A program made the position numbers and the translations under genes. This document shows, piece after piece, positions 1-8,771 of a stretch of DNA of 64,000 bases. The stretch is from contig JBCCIP010000003.1 of the NCBI GenBank assembly GCA_039111475.1, forward strand, positions 151,419 through 215,418. Reading direction: 5' to 3'. The notes below the pieces were generated by a model. It ran no database searches. It was not told where the DNA came from and worked only from the letters and a program-made list of their open reading frames with translations. Source of the stretch: JAUIET01 sp039111475. Lineage in GTDB: Bacteria; Pseudomonadota; Gammaproteobacteria; Pseudomonadales; JAUIET01. How positions within the stretch are numbered: the first letter of the stretch is position 1; each line of letters starts with the position of its first letter.

Positions 1-2
1 AT

Positions 3-725
3 ATTGTGGGTCTCAAGATTCCTTTCAGTGAAGAAGAGTTAAATCAGGCGCAGCTTGATGTGGTGAAAGCCAATGGATTGAAAGAGGGCTATCTGCGACC
101 TGTTGTATTTCATGGCTCAGAACAGATGGGCATACGCGCAGAGCTATTGTCTACACGCGTAGCGATCGCGGCATGGGACTGGCCGTCTTACATGGGGCCT
201 GATGCGATGGAGAAGGGTATTAAGGTGCGCACCTCTTCCTACACGCGGCATCACGTCAATATCGCCATGTGTAAAGCCAAGGCAAATGGTCAGTACATCA
301 ATTCAATTCTGGCGTTGCGAGAAGCGATAGAGTGCGGTGCCGATGAGGCCATGCTGCTAGACCCGGAAGGCTATGTTGCTGAAGGCAGCGGCGAGAACAT
401 TTTTGTTGTGCGTGATGGTCGTATTTATACGCCTGAATTAACCTCTTGCTTGGATGGTATCACCCGTAATTGCATTTTTGAGCTGGCCGGAGAATTAGGC
501 TATACGATCGAAGAAAAACGCATCACCCGCGATGAAGTATATATTGCCGATGAGGCGTTCTTTACTGGCACGGCTGCTGAAGTTTTACCTATTCGTGAAG
601 TAGATGGCCGACAGATTGGCAAAGGCGGTCGTGGGCCACTGACCACGCAATTGCAAACTCTGTTTTTTGACCAGGTGCGTGGCCGTAGAGAGCAGTATCC
701 GGAGTGGCTAACACCGGTAGAATAA
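3..725 (+). CDS. ilvE: Branched-chain amino acid aminotransferase (3' part)
   Basis: PLP-dependent transaminase that makes Leu, Ile and Val from their 2-oxo acids. The gene is cut by the window edge; about the first 65-70 residues of a roughly 307-residue family are missing. The frame is open from base 3, so the GTG at base 6 is probably internal. The Schiff-base lysine is in CKAKANGQY (about residue 92 of the visible part), and the cofactor phosphate-binding EGSGENIF follows. The C-terminus looks complete. waaF begins 27 bases downstream on the same strand, as I recall for ilvE-waaF in P. aeruginosa. Confidence 0.95.
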   Translation: MVGLKIPFSEEELNQAQLDVVKANGLKEGYLRPVVFHGSEQMGIRAELLSTRVAIAAWDWPSYMGPDAMEKGIKVRTSSYTRHHVNIAMCKAKANGQYINSILALREAIECGADEAMLLDPEGYVAEGSGENIFVVRDGRIYTPELTSCLDGITRNCIFELAGELGYTIEEKRITRDEVYIADEAFFTGTAAEVLPIREVDGRQIGKGGRGPLTTQLQTLFFDQVRGRREQYPEWLTPVE

Positions 726-752
726 GTAGCTCGCCACAAGGTACGAAATAAA

Positions 753-1775
753 ATGAGTGCGACTCTAATCGTAGGTCCTTCGTGGGTAGGCGATATGGTG
801 ATGTCGCAAACTCTGTACATAGCGCTGAAGAAAGCCAACCCTGATATGCACATTGATGTGCTTGCGCCCGCTTGGAGCGAGCCATTGCTGGCCGCCATGC
901 CAGAAGTGCGTCATGCCATTCGCATGCCCTTAGGCCATGGTCAATTCGATCTGATGGCGCGCCGCAAGTTGGGCAAGCAGCTTAATTCATCGGCTTACAA
1001 CCGAGCGTTTGTATTACCTAATTCCTGGAAGTCGGCATTGGTGCCCTGGTTTGCTGACATACCGGTTCGCACTGGCTGGCGCGGGGAAATGCGATACGGC
1101 CTGCTGAACGACCTTCGCTTGCTGGACAAAGAACGCTTTCCTTACATGATTCAACGCTATGTGGCGCTGGGAAATGAGCAAGGCGATGCGCCTGATGACA
1201 TCGCTGAAATTTCCAAGCCTGTGTTGCAGATAAATGAAGAAATACTTGCGCCGTTGTATGAGAAGTTTTCCATAGTTTCAAAAATGGCTAAGCTCGGACT
1301 GTGCCCTGGTGCGGAATTTGGACCGGCGAAACGCTGGCCCGAAACCCACTATGCAACGGTGGCCGCAGCACGTATTGATGCAGGCGAGCAGGTACTGATA
1401 TTTGGTTCTGCGAACGATGAAGCGGTGGCGAACAATATTGTACAAGCTCTGCCAGAGGAAAAGCGAGCGGCCTGTGTAAACCTCGCAGGTAAAACCAGCT
1501 TAAATGAAGCGATTCATGCGATGTCACTGTGCGATCGCTTTGTGACGAATGACTCGGGCCTTATGCATATAGCGGCGGCGCTAGGCAAGCCACTAGTCGC
1601 CTTGTACGGTTCTACCTCGGCGGGCTTTACACCGCCGTTAGGTGACAATGATACGGCGTTGTCTATTCCGGTGGATTGTGGTCCTTGCTTTGAGCGGGAA
1701 TGTCCGCTTGGGCATATGAAGTGTTTGGTGGAGTTGAAGCCAGAGAAGGTGTTGGATGTGATCGGAGTCTGTTAG
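753..1775 (+). CDS. waaF: ADP-heptose:LPS heptosyltransferase II
   Basis: GT9 enzyme adding the second L-glycero-D-manno-heptose to the LPS inner core at the cytoplasmic face of the inner membrane. The 340-residue length is normal. The N-terminal LIVGPSWVGDMVMSQTL, the CPGAEFGPAKRWPETHY segment and the NDSGLMHIAAALGKPLVALYGSTS donor-site segment are typical of WaaF rather than WaaC. The ATG is preceded by AAGGTACGAAATAAA, a usable ribosome-binding site. It converges on waaC across a 100-base gap that holds a family-A repeat fragment. Confidence 0.95.
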   Translation: MSATLIVGPSWVGDMVMSQTLYIALKKANPDMHIDVLAPAWSEPLLAAMPEVRHAIRMPLGHGQFDLMARRKLGKQLNSSAYNRAFVLPNSWKSALVPWFADIPVRTGWRGEMRYGLLNDLRLLDKERFPYMIQRYVALGNEQGDAPDDIAEISKPVLQINEEILAPLYEKFSIVSKMAKLGLCPGAEFGPAKRWPETHYATVAAARIDAGEQVLIFGSANDEAVANNIVQALPEEKRAACVNLAGKTSLNEAIHAMSLCDRFVTNDSGLMHIAAALGKPLVALYGSTSAGFTPPLGDNDTALSIPVDCGPCFERECPLGHMKCLVELKPEKVLDVIGVC

Positions 1776-1808
1776 GTGCCACTTGTTAGATCGGTGCAGT
1801 GCGCCAGT

Positions 1809-1840
1809 GAGCATGGCGAGTGCTTTGGGTCCGGCGTGTC
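1809..1840 (+). repeat. Family-A repeat fragment (A6)
   Basis: A 32-base module, GAGCATGGCGAGTGCTTTGG followed by GTCCGGCGTGTC, matches 48019-48050 at 29 of 32 positions and ends in the same GGCGTGT as the other family-A copies. It can fold as GAGCAT/GTGCTT with wobble pairs. It lies between the convergent waaF and waaC genes. Possible eroded outer arms (ATCGGT... and ...ACCGAT) are too weak to claim. Confidence 0.6.
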
Positions 1841-1875
1841 GCGCAATCACACGCTGCTTGCCTGACCGATACTAT

Positions 1876-2901
1876 CTAAGTGCCAATGAACCGGTCCCAA
1901 ACCTCATAACTCTCAATGCTCTTTAAACACGCCGAGTTTTCATGGTGCGAACCATTGAAGTAACACTCGCGTTTATAGCAGGGCATACAATCGAAATTTT
2001 GCGCCGAGACGTGAATACTATTTGGACCCGTCGCGCCAATCAGGTTTGGATCCGTAGGGCCATACATGGTGAGCGTTTTTATACCCAGCGCCGCAGCAAG
2101 ATGCGCGAGCCCGGTGTCCATGCACACCGCTCCTTCTGACCCACGCATAAGTGCTGCGATACTGGTCAGCGAAAGTCTAGGCAGTACTGTTGCATTGGTA
2201 TATTGCTCTGCAATGGCCACAGCTGACTGTCGTTCTTCCAGGCTGCCCCAGGGCAGTAATACTTTAAGGCCTTGCCGGTCAGCGCGTTGCAATAGCGATT
2301 GCCAATGCTTGATCGGCCAGTACTTGCTCGCCCAGCTAGCGTTGTGTACGTACACCAGATAATCTGAATTCGGCGTAACAAAACCCTGTAGTTCGAATTT
2401 AACGTTCCCCAAACCGAAATCAGGCTGTGAATTGGGGAGCGGGTATTTAAGAGTGTTGGCGAATAACTGCCGCCACCGGTCTATTGCCAATTGCTGCCGA
2501 TCGATCGCATAAGTGTGGTGATAGGCCCAGTGCGCCGGGTACTCGCGAACACTTTTGCTATCGGGGCCGTGCTTTTCCCCACGGCACAGCATTGTCACAA
2601 TCGCGCTTTTGGTATTCGTTTGAGCGTCGATTATTTTGTTGTACGGCGTATCGCGCAGCAGTTGGCGGAAGCTGCGAACCTCGGTCAGCGTATCTGAGTT
2701 GAAAATGTGTTTGCGCCAGCGGCGGTGGGCGCTAGTGATGGTGTTGCTTACGGCCGGATGCCAGCCTGGAATTTCAGCGAATGCTTCGTCAACCACCCAG
2801 TCAAATTGAATATCCGGATGGTGCCTGCGGGCATCACTTAAGGCAGGTAGTGCTTGAATAAGATCGCCCATTGAGCTGAGCTTGATGAGCAGAATTTGCA
2901 T
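1876..2901 (-). CDS. waaC: LPS heptosyltransferase I
   Basis: GT9 enzyme that transfers the first heptose onto Kdo of the LPS inner core. The start is placed at the ATG giving MQILLIKLSSMGDLIQALPA, the family's conserved N-terminus; an upstream in-frame TTG would add eight unconserved residues and run into the preceding gene. HNASWASKYWP and MDTGLAHLAAALGIKTLTMYGPTDP mark the ADP-heptose-binding C-terminal domain. About 341 residues, normal size. It follows the 2OG oxygenase gene after 20 bases on the same strand, so the two are probably co-transcribed. Confidence 0.93.
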   Translation of the reverse strand: MQILLIKLSSMGDLIQALPALSDARRHHPDIQFDWVVDEAFAEIPGWHPAVSNTITSAHRRWRKHIFNSDTLTEVRSFRQLLRDTPYNKIIDAQTNTKSAIVTMLCRGEKHGPDSKSVREYPAHWAYHHTYAIDRQQLAIDRWRQLFANTLKYPLPNSQPDFGLGNVKFELQGFVTPNSDYLVYVHNASWASKYWPIKHWQSLLQRADRQGLKVLLPWGSLEERQSAVAIAEQYTNATVLPRLSLTSIAALMRGSEGAVCMDTGLAHLAAALGIKTLTMYGPTDPNLIGATGPNSIHVSAQNFDCMPCYKRECYFNGSHHENSACLKSIESYEVWDRFIGT

Positions 2902-2921
2902 ACAATTAGTTGAGCGGCATC

Positions 2922-3545
2922 TCAATCAAACGCCTTTTTGAACTTTGCGCTCAAGCCGTGCAAGAAGCTGTGTTTGCTCTGGGCTTTATTGCTAACGAGG
3001 TAATTTAGCTGTAAAGATAAACGTTTACCAACCACGGGAGTGTGTCCGTGCCAGCAATTATCGGTTACTTGAAACGCAACCATAGTGCCTGCCAACGGGC
3101 TCACTTCCATTACGTAGTTATCGATGTTGTCTGCGTTTTCAAGTAAGCGCAAGCGTCCGCCGAGATGTTCCCACTCTTGATTGAAGTACATCAACACGGT
3201 AATCAATTTGCTGCGCGAGTCCGTATGAATTCGCCCGTCTTTTTCTCGCATCAGACCCCGCGCTGTAGTGACCACGGGGCGGCCATGAAGGTTTATCGCA
3301 AATTTTTGTTCGATAAGCTTGCGGAAAGCGTCGCCTTCCAACTCTGCTATAAACGCCGTAAATGAAGGGCCAGCAATGAGTTCATTGACAGGTACGCTGC
3401 CTGGTATATCGATAGTTGGAAAATCCGCGAGCACCTGAGCAAGTGCGTTTTGGGCAATGCAATTGGTTTGCACAAGGTGTGGATAAGGCTGCGTGTTAAC
3501 GGGCGTATCGTGCAGCAGCGAATAGTTGAGCATTCCATGACCCAT
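2922..3545 (-). CDS. 2OG-Fe(II) oxygenase family protein
   Basis: A 207-residue cytosolic protein with the iron triad and 2-oxoglutarate anchor of the dioxygenase double-stranded beta-helix: His107-x-Asp109 (RIHTDSRSK), a distal His at about 166 (CWHGHTP) and Arg175 (KRLSLQ). It lies directly upstream of waaC on the same strand inside the heptosyltransferase cluster, which suggests hydroxylation of an LPS sugar or precursor. Kdo 3-hydroxylase of other bacteria is also an Fe/2OG enzyme, but I cannot show that this is an orthologue. A second ATG at codon 5 is an alternative start. Fold well supported; substrate unknown. Confidence 0.8.
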   Translation of the reverse strand: MGHGMLNYSLLHDTPVNTQPYPHLVQTNCIAQNALAQVLADFPTIDIPGSVPVNELIAGPSFTAFIAELEGDAFRKLIEQKFAINLHGRPVVTTARGLMREKDGRIHTDSRSKLITVLMYFNQEWEHLGGRLRLLENADNIDNYVMEVSPLAGTMVAFQVTDNCWHGHTPVVGKRLSLQLNYLVSNKAQSKHSFLHGLSAKFKKAFD

Positions 3546-3651
3546 GGCAGGCGATTGTGGTCATTGTAACAAAGCGTCAGTATCGCAGGTCTCATGTATC
3601 TGCCTTACTATTGCAGCATTTTTTGATCCTTAGGATAGGGGCACCATATAC

Positions 3652-4695
3652 ATGTCTTTTCAGCGAGCTTTGGTAGTCATCATGCGTCATCACGGCGACG
3701 TGTTACTGGCCACGCCCGTTTTTCGTGCGCTGAAGCGTCATATGTCAGGCATAGAGGTCGATGCATTGATCTATTCCTATGCCGGCGATTTATTGGAAAC
3801 CTGTGAGCACATTGACCAGATTCATAGTGTCGACAGGCAGTGGAAAAATAGCGGTGTAAAACGCTTGCTCAGCGAAGAGCGAGCGCTACTGAAGCAGTTG
3901 CGCGCGCGCGAATATGACTTACTGGTGGTGTTAACAGATCAATGGCGAAGCATTTTTCTGAGCAAAGTGCTTCAGCCGCGAGAGTCGGTGGCACTGAGTT
4001 TTGCAAAGCGCCAAAGAGCGTTTTGGAAGAAAAGTTTCACCCGTAACTACCCTTCGATAGAACATCGCTATATGGTTGATTTGCATCTGGACGCCTTGCG
4101 CTGTTTGGGGTTGCCTATTGACGCAGAAGATGAAGTCGTGGCGTTACGTGTCAGCGATGCGGCGATCGAAGTGATGAACGAGCGGCTTGCACATCTGGAT
4201 CTCTCCGACAACCCGTATGTTTTGGTTCACCCAACCTCCAGGGGTATGCACAAAAGTTGGGACCCCGGGGCGTATGCAGAAGTGATAGATAGTTTGCAGG
4301 CTGGTGGCAAGCAAGTGGTCATCAGCGCCGCTCCCGATGAACATGAAATGGCGTTCGTGCGTAGCGTTCTTGATCAATGCCGCAGTGCGCCAGTGGATTT
4401 TGGCGGGCAGCTCAGCTTAATGCAGCTTGCCGCGCTTATTCAAAAAGCGGAGCGCCTGTTGTGTGTTGACTCCGTTCCTATGCACATGGCGGCCGCCCTG
4501 GGCACACCGCTGTTGGCATTGTTTGGTCCTACAGATGAGCAGCAATGGGGGCCAGTTGGTGAGCGCATAGAGATAATGGCCAGCAAGCGGCCTTGCAGGC
4601 CGTGTCTGAAGCAAGGTTGCGGCGGCAGCGGACGCAGTCAGTGCATGAGTGATTTAAGCGCAGAACGCGTTCAGCAGCAATTGCTCAAGCTATAG
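3652..4695 (+). CDS. waaQ: Heptosyltransferase III-like GT9 enzyme
   Basis: A 347-residue GT9 protein with MRHHGDVLLATPVFRALKRH at the N-terminus (nucleotide-sugar fold, GDVLL motif) and CVDSVPMHMAAALGTPLLALFGPTDE in the donor domain. HPTSRGMHKSWDPGAYAEV resembles WaaQ/RfaQ enzymes that add a branch heptose to the core. A cysteine-rich tail (CRPCLKQGC) is shared with many heptosyltransferases. It is divergent from the 2OG oxygenase gene and begins the forward-strand cluster. Assignment as heptosyltransferase III is from overall resemblance; acceptor specificity is inferred. Confidence 0.8.
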   Translation: MSFQRALVVIMRHHGDVLLATPVFRALKRHMSGIEVDALIYSYAGDLLETCEHIDQIHSVDRQWKNSGVKRLLSEERALLKQLRAREYDLLVVLTDQWRSIFLSKVLQPRESVALSFAKRQRAFWKKSFTRNYPSIEHRYMVDLHLDALRCLGLPIDAEDEVVALRVSDAAIEVMNERLAHLDLSDNPYVLVHPTSRGMHKSWDPGAYAEVIDSLQAGGKQVVISAAPDEHEMAFVRSVLDQCRSAPVDFGGQLSLMQLAALIQKAERLLCVDSVPMHMAAALGTPLLALFGPTDEQQWGPVGERIEIMASKRPCRPCLKQGCGGSGRSQCMSDLSAERVQQQLLKL

Positions 4696-4933
4696 ATAGC
4701 CACCGATTAAGCCAAAACAAATGTATAAGCTGGTAAAACCTCAGCGCGGTTAACCTAATGGTAACGGCTGGATCGGGTATCAACGGAATTTTTTTGGTTG
4801 AAAATAGCCCAAAAGTGGCTAAATGCTTCGATCATGCTGCTATCTTACGAAAAATAAGTTCAAATGGTTTTTGGCAAATTCGCTGAATACGGGTAGAATT
4901 GCGCTCCCCAGTGACCACCCCCAATTAGCCCGT

Positions 4934-6253
4934 ATGACTCCCGTTGAACTCAACAGCGACAATGCCAAGCACGCACCGCTGCGTATCTGTTTGCTGGGCT
5001 ATCGAAGTGCGCCATTTGGTGGTGGCCAGGGAATTTATATGCGGTATTTGAGTAAAGCTCTTTTGGAAGCGGGTCATTCAGTCGACGTATTGTCTGGCCA
5101 GCCTTACCCGCATTTAATTGACGGCGTTAATCTGATAAAAATACCAGGGCTAAACCTGTTTGAAAATGGGCTGCTGTCATTGCGGCCACAACATCTGCGC
5201 TCTTGGGCAAATATTGTTGAGTGGTGTAGCAAACTTACTGGTGGTTTCGCAGAACCTTATGCATTCGGCCGCCGCGCCGCTGCCTATCTGGAAGAGCATG
5301 CTGATAATTACGATGTGATCCACGACAACCAAAGCCTTTGTTATGGTTTATTGGACATACAGGATAAGGGCTTACCGCTGGTGGTGACCATTCACCATCC
5401 CATTAAGCGTGATGTGGATCTGGCGTTAACAGCCGCGCGCAACAGGTGGCAGCGTTTGTTGATTCGGCGGTGGCACTCCTTTCTGTTCATGCAAACGCGC
5501 GTCGTGCGTAAGCTCAAATTTATTACGACGGTATCGGAGTGTTCCAGGCAGGACATCGCCAGCGCGTTTGATATTGATGTTAACCACATTCGTTTAATCC
5601 ACAATGGCATCGACACGGATGTATTTGCGCCGCAACCGCAGATAGAGCGGCAGCAACAATCTATAGTGGCCACGGCATCAGCTGATCAACCGCTGAAAGG
5701 CCTGCATTTTTTGCTGCGTGCTTTTGCAAACCTGCGTGAGCATTATCCTCAGTTGTCGTTAACCGTTGTTGGAAAACCCAAGCCCGGAGGCGCTACCGAG
5801 CGCCTGAAAGAGCGTTTGCAACTGGGTGAGTCATTGCAGTTTGTGCATGGTATTAGCACCGATGAGCTGGTAGCGCTTTACGCTGGGGCAACGCTGGCCG
5901 TGGTGCCGTCGTTATATGAAGGCTTTGGCTTGCCTGCGGGCGAGGCAATGGCTTGTGGCACGCCATTGGTCAGTGCTGACGGTGGGGCGCTGCCTGAAAT
6001 TACCGGTGATGCCGCACGTGTCGTACCAGCGGGTGACGAGCAGGCCTTGCAGTACGCGATCGCTGAACTGCTCGATAATCCTGGGCTGAGAGAAGATCTG
6101 TCAGCGCGCGGTCGGCAACGAATCGAAAAGATGTTTAGCTGGAAAGTGGCTGCGATCGAAATGACGCGGTTTTATCGCGAAGCAATAGGTGACACAAAAA
6201 GTACAGCGATCAGTGAATTGGGCCAGGAGATAGGCGCGCATGCAAACGGTTGA
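4934..6253 (+). CDS. GT4-family glycosyltransferase
   Basis: Retaining GT-B glycosyltransferase of about 439 residues. The N-terminus has the glycine-rich GGGQGIYMRYLSKAL acceptor-side loop; the C-terminus has PSLYEGFGLPAGEAMACGTPLV, the E-x7-E donor-binding motif of GT4. I start at the ATG giving MTPVELNSDN because the 37 in-frame codons upstream (to 4823) encode an unlike, cysteine-containing leader. Its 3' end overlaps the next methyltransferase gene by 14 bases, implying translational coupling. Probably extends LPS core or another surface glycan; the sugar is unknown. Confidence 0.85.
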   Translation: MTPVELNSDNAKHAPLRICLLGYRSAPFGGGQGIYMRYLSKALLEAGHSVDVLSGQPYPHLIDGVNLIKIPGLNLFENGLLSLRPQHLRSWANIVEWCSKLTGGFAEPYAFGRRAAAYLEEHADNYDVIHDNQSLCYGLLDIQDKGLPLVVTIHHPIKRDVDLALTAARNRWQRLLIRRWHSFLFMQTRVVRKLKFITTVSECSRQDIASAFDIDVNHIRLIHNGIDTDVFAPQPQIERQQQSIVATASADQPLKGLHFLLRAFANLREHYPQLSLTVVGKPKPGGATERLKERLQLGESLQFVHGISTDELVALYAGATLAVVPSLYEGFGLPAGEAMACGTPLVSADGGALPEITGDAARVVPAGDEQALQYAIAELLDNPGLREDLSARGRQRIEKMFSWKVAAIEMTRFYREAIGDTKSTAISELGQEIGAHANG

Positions 6254-6962
6254 TTTTGATCGCGTGCCGTTTCAATCGGCAGACGTGGTTCTGGACCTTG
6301 GCTGTGGTGAAGGGCGACACGTCATTTCCACGTTTCTGGAAGCTGACGTGCATTCAATTGGTGTTGACCTGTGCCATCAAGACCTGCTTACAACGCGCCG
6401 CAAATTTGATGAATTCGCAGACGCATCAACAATGGGAGATACCCGTAGTTTCAGTCTTGCACAAACCAATGCCTTACATCTGCCGTTCGCAGACAACACT
6501 TTCGACACGGTTATATGTTCTGAAGTACTTGAACACATACCTGATTATCAGGCCGTAATAGTCGAAATTGAGCGCGTGTTGAGACCAGGCGGGCAGTTCG
6601 TTGCCAGCGTGCCACGTTATTGGCCAGAGTGGATTTGCTGGGCGTTTAGTGATGAATACCATGCGAATGAAGGTGGGCATTTACGAATTTTCAATGCCGG
6701 TAAATTACGTCGGCAGATAGAGCAGGCAGGCTTCGACTTCGAAGCCAGGCATTGGGCGCACGCACTGCATTCACCTTATTGGTGGTTACAGTGCATGTTT
6801 TGGCGCACCAAAGACCAGTCACGCATGGTGAAGCTGTATCAGCGTTTTCTGGAGTGGGACATTCTCGATCGCCCCCGCTTTACCCGCTGGCTTGAAGCCT
6901 TGTTAAACCCGGTAATGGGAAAAAGTGTTGTGATGTATTTTCAAAAAGGAGTCATTGAATGA
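6240..6962 (+). CDS. Class I SAM-dependent methyltransferase
   Basis: A 240-residue Rossmann-fold methyltransferase. Motif I is VVLDLGCGEGRHV (residues about 16-28), an acidic ribose-binding residue is in SIGVDL, and EVLEHIPDYQAVIVEIERVLRPGGQFV spans motifs IV-VI of the Methyltransf_11 type. It overlaps the GT4 gene by 14 bases and the next gene by 4, so three genes form one translationally coupled unit. The family could methylate a sugar, lipid or small molecule; a glycan target is inferred only from the neighbours. Confidence 0.85.
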   Translation: MQTVDFDRVPFQSADVVLDLGCGEGRHVISTFLEADVHSIGVDLCHQDLLTTRRKFDEFADASTMGDTRSFSLAQTNALHLPFADNTFDTVICSEVLEHIPDYQAVIVEIERVLRPGGQFVASVPRYWPEWICWAFSDEYHANEGGHLRIFNAGKLRRQIEQAGFDFEARHWAHALHSPYWWLQCMFWRTKDQSRMVKLYQRFLEWDILDRPRFTRWLEALLNPVMGKSVVMYFQKGVIE

Positions 6963-8041
6963 GCGGCTTGTATCTTTCGCGCGGTTTGTACCCCAGCGAA
7001 TATTTGCGCCCAACCATTGATTATATTCTCGGTAATCAAATTCCCGATGGGTCTATACCCTGGTTCGACGGTGGCTATACCGACCCCTGGGATCATGTTG
7101 AGTCAGCGATGGCGCTCAGTATTGCGGGAGAATATGCAGCCGCCGAAAAAGCCTATGACTGGCTGAATGATACCCAGCTGGAAGATGGCAGTTGGTGGGC
7201 GGCGTACAAAGATGGCCGGATAGACAACAGGGAACGCCGCGAAACAAATTTCGTTGCCTACATTGCCACTGGCGTTTGGCACCACTACCTGATTACCCGC
7301 AAGCGCGATTTTCTAGCCCATATGTGGCCATCAGTTAGTGCGGCAATCGAGTTTGTGCTGGCAAATCAAACGGAACACGGTGATATCCATTGGGCCGTTG
7401 ATACAGACGGTGTGGCGAAAGAAGACGCACTTATTACTGGCTGCTCGTCCATTTATAAAAGCCTTGAGTGCGCGTACAACATGGCCACTCAGTTAGGTAT
7501 AGACAAAGAGGACTGGTTGAAGGCTCGTCAATCTCTGGGTAATGCATTACGCAACCATCCCGAACGTTTTGACAGAACTTGGGAAAGCAAAGAGCGTTTT
7601 TCCATGGACTGGTTTTACCCGGTGCTGACTGGTGTGATTCCAAAATCCAGTGCATCAGCGCACTTGCAAGCGAAATGGAAAACGTTTGTGAAGCCGGGCA
7701 TGGGCTGTCTTTGCGTGTCGGATGAACCTTGGGTAACTGTTGCGGAGAGTTGTGAATTAGTGATGGCGCTGCTTGCGGCAGGAGACCACGCTCGAGCGGT
7801 TACATTATATAGTTGGTTGCACGAGTGGCGCAGTGACGACGGCGCGTTCTGGACCGGTTACCAATACGAGTGCCAGATAATCTGGCCCGAAGAAAAACCG
7901 ACCTGGACAGCCGGAGCAATCGTTCTGGCAGCCGATGCATTGACCGAGTATACCGCAGCATCGCAACTGTTTACTAAAGTGTCTCTGCTCGAAGAACCCT
8001 TACCGCGGATGCTGAGCGAAAGCTCGCGAATTGGCGGTTAA
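6959..8041 (+). CDS. Alpha/alpha-barrel 'prenyltransferase-like' protein
   Basis: A 360-residue soluble protein without signal peptide. It has recurring aromatic-glycine units, DGSIPWFDGG, EDGSWWAAYKDGR, HGDIHWAVD and DDGAFWTGYQY, spaced as in alpha/alpha toroids such as squalene cyclases, prenyltransferase beta subunits and some glycosidases. I do not recognise a catalytic DXDD or zinc site, so the usual database name 'prenyltransferase' should not be taken literally. ATGA overlap with the upstream methyltransferase shows coupling to the GT4 cassette. It could be a glycan-processing or glycan-binding enzyme. Confidence 0.7.
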   Translation: MSGLYLSRGLYPSEYLRPTIDYILGNQIPDGSIPWFDGGYTDPWDHVESAMALSIAGEYAAAEKAYDWLNDTQLEDGSWWAAYKDGRIDNRERRETNFVAYIATGVWHHYLITRKRDFLAHMWPSVSAAIEFVLANQTEHGDIHWAVDTDGVAKEDALITGCSSIYKSLECAYNMATQLGIDKEDWLKARQSLGNALRNHPERFDRTWESKERFSMDWFYPVLTGVIPKSSASAHLQAKWKTFVKPGMGCLCVSDEPWVTVAESCELVMALLAAGDHARAVTLYSWLHEWRSDDGAFWTGYQYECQIIWPEEKPTWTAGAIVLAADALTEYTAASQLFTKVSLLEEPLPRMLSESSRIGG

Positions 8042-8661
8042 AGCCTGCGCAGAAAGCCGAGCGTGTTGACCACTTCGATTTCTTCAAATAAGCCAGAGTC
8101 GCGCGCCAGTCTGTAAATAGTGATCGGCGCCTGGCCGCCCTCATCCGGGTTTGGAAACAAATCGTGAACCGCCAGCACTCCTCCGGTCATGATGTGTCCG
8201 GCCCAGCTGCGGTAGTCTGTCATTGCAGCCTCAAGACTGTGCCCACCGTCTATAAACACCATCGCCAGAGGCGTAGACCAGAATTTAGCAGCTTGTGCAG
8301 AACCGGTAACAACAGGAACAACCGTTTCTTCCAATTCAGCCCGGCGCATTGTGCGGCGAAATTCTCTGAATGTGTCGACCATGTTTATCGATTCGTCGTA
8401 CACCTCTGAATCATGATATTCCTCTCCGAACTGATGTTCTTCCGACCCCCTATGATGATCTATAGCGAACAGTTGGGAGTCGTTCGCTTTGCATGCAGTC
8501 CCAAGATACACCGTGGATTTACCGCAGTAGCTGCCTACTTCCAAACACGGACCGCGTGCACTCAGCTGTTCACCATAGCGATACAGTGCGGCACCTTCAT
8601 CATCGGCAAGAAAACCTTTTACAGTTGTTATGTCCAGGGGTAGCGTTGGTGCGTTTAACAT
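8038..8661 (-). CDS. Class I SAM methyltransferase (CmcI/TylF-like)
   Basis: A 207-residue protein with motif I CLEVGSYCGKSTVYLG and the metal/acidic segment AMVFIDGGHSLEAAMTDYRSW followed by GGVLAVHDLFPNPDEGG, characteristic of the Methyltransf_24 group that often O-methylates sugars or catechols. It is transcribed toward the alpha/alpha-barrel gene, the two overlapping tail to tail by 4 bases. It is divergent from waaA, 110 bases away. Together with the class I enzyme at 6240 it makes two methyltransferases inside one LPS-core locus. Confidence 0.82.
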   Translation of the reverse strand: MLNAPTLPLDITTVKGFLADDEGAALYRYGEQLSARGPCLEVGSYCGKSTVYLGTACKANDSQLFAIDHHRGSEEHQFGEEYHDSEVYDESINMVDTFREFRRTMRRAELEETVVPVVTGSAQAAKFWSTPLAMVFIDGGHSLEAAMTDYRSWAGHIMTGGVLAVHDLFPNPDEGGQAPITIYRLARDSGLFEEIEVVNTLGFLRRL

Positions 8662-8716
8662 TGTTTACTCGACTAACTAGTGCAATGGCCGGGCACAATA
8701 GCCCAAGGCACGCCTC

Positions 8717-8745
8717 TTGGCTAGAACCACCATATTCAATACACT
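8717..8745 (+). promoter_or_regulatory. Candidate sigma-70 promoter for waaA
   Basis: TTGGCT (8717-8722), a 17-base spacer and TACACT (8740-8745) lie 26 bases before the waaA ATG in the divergent gap. Spacing is ideal and each box differs from consensus at two positions. Found by eye only. Confidence 0.35.
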
Positions 8746-8771
8746 GGGTTTCGTAATCTTCGGGCAAGAAC

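Noticed and set aside
2902..2925. TTG start eight codons upstream for waaC
   Set aside because: The conserved WaaC N-terminus begins exactly at the ATG at 2901, and the TTG would overlap the preceding gene's stop.
4823..4933. 37-codon extension of the GT4 glycosyltransferase
   Set aside because: The leader is not like a GT4 N-terminus and the ATG at 4934 gives a family-like start.
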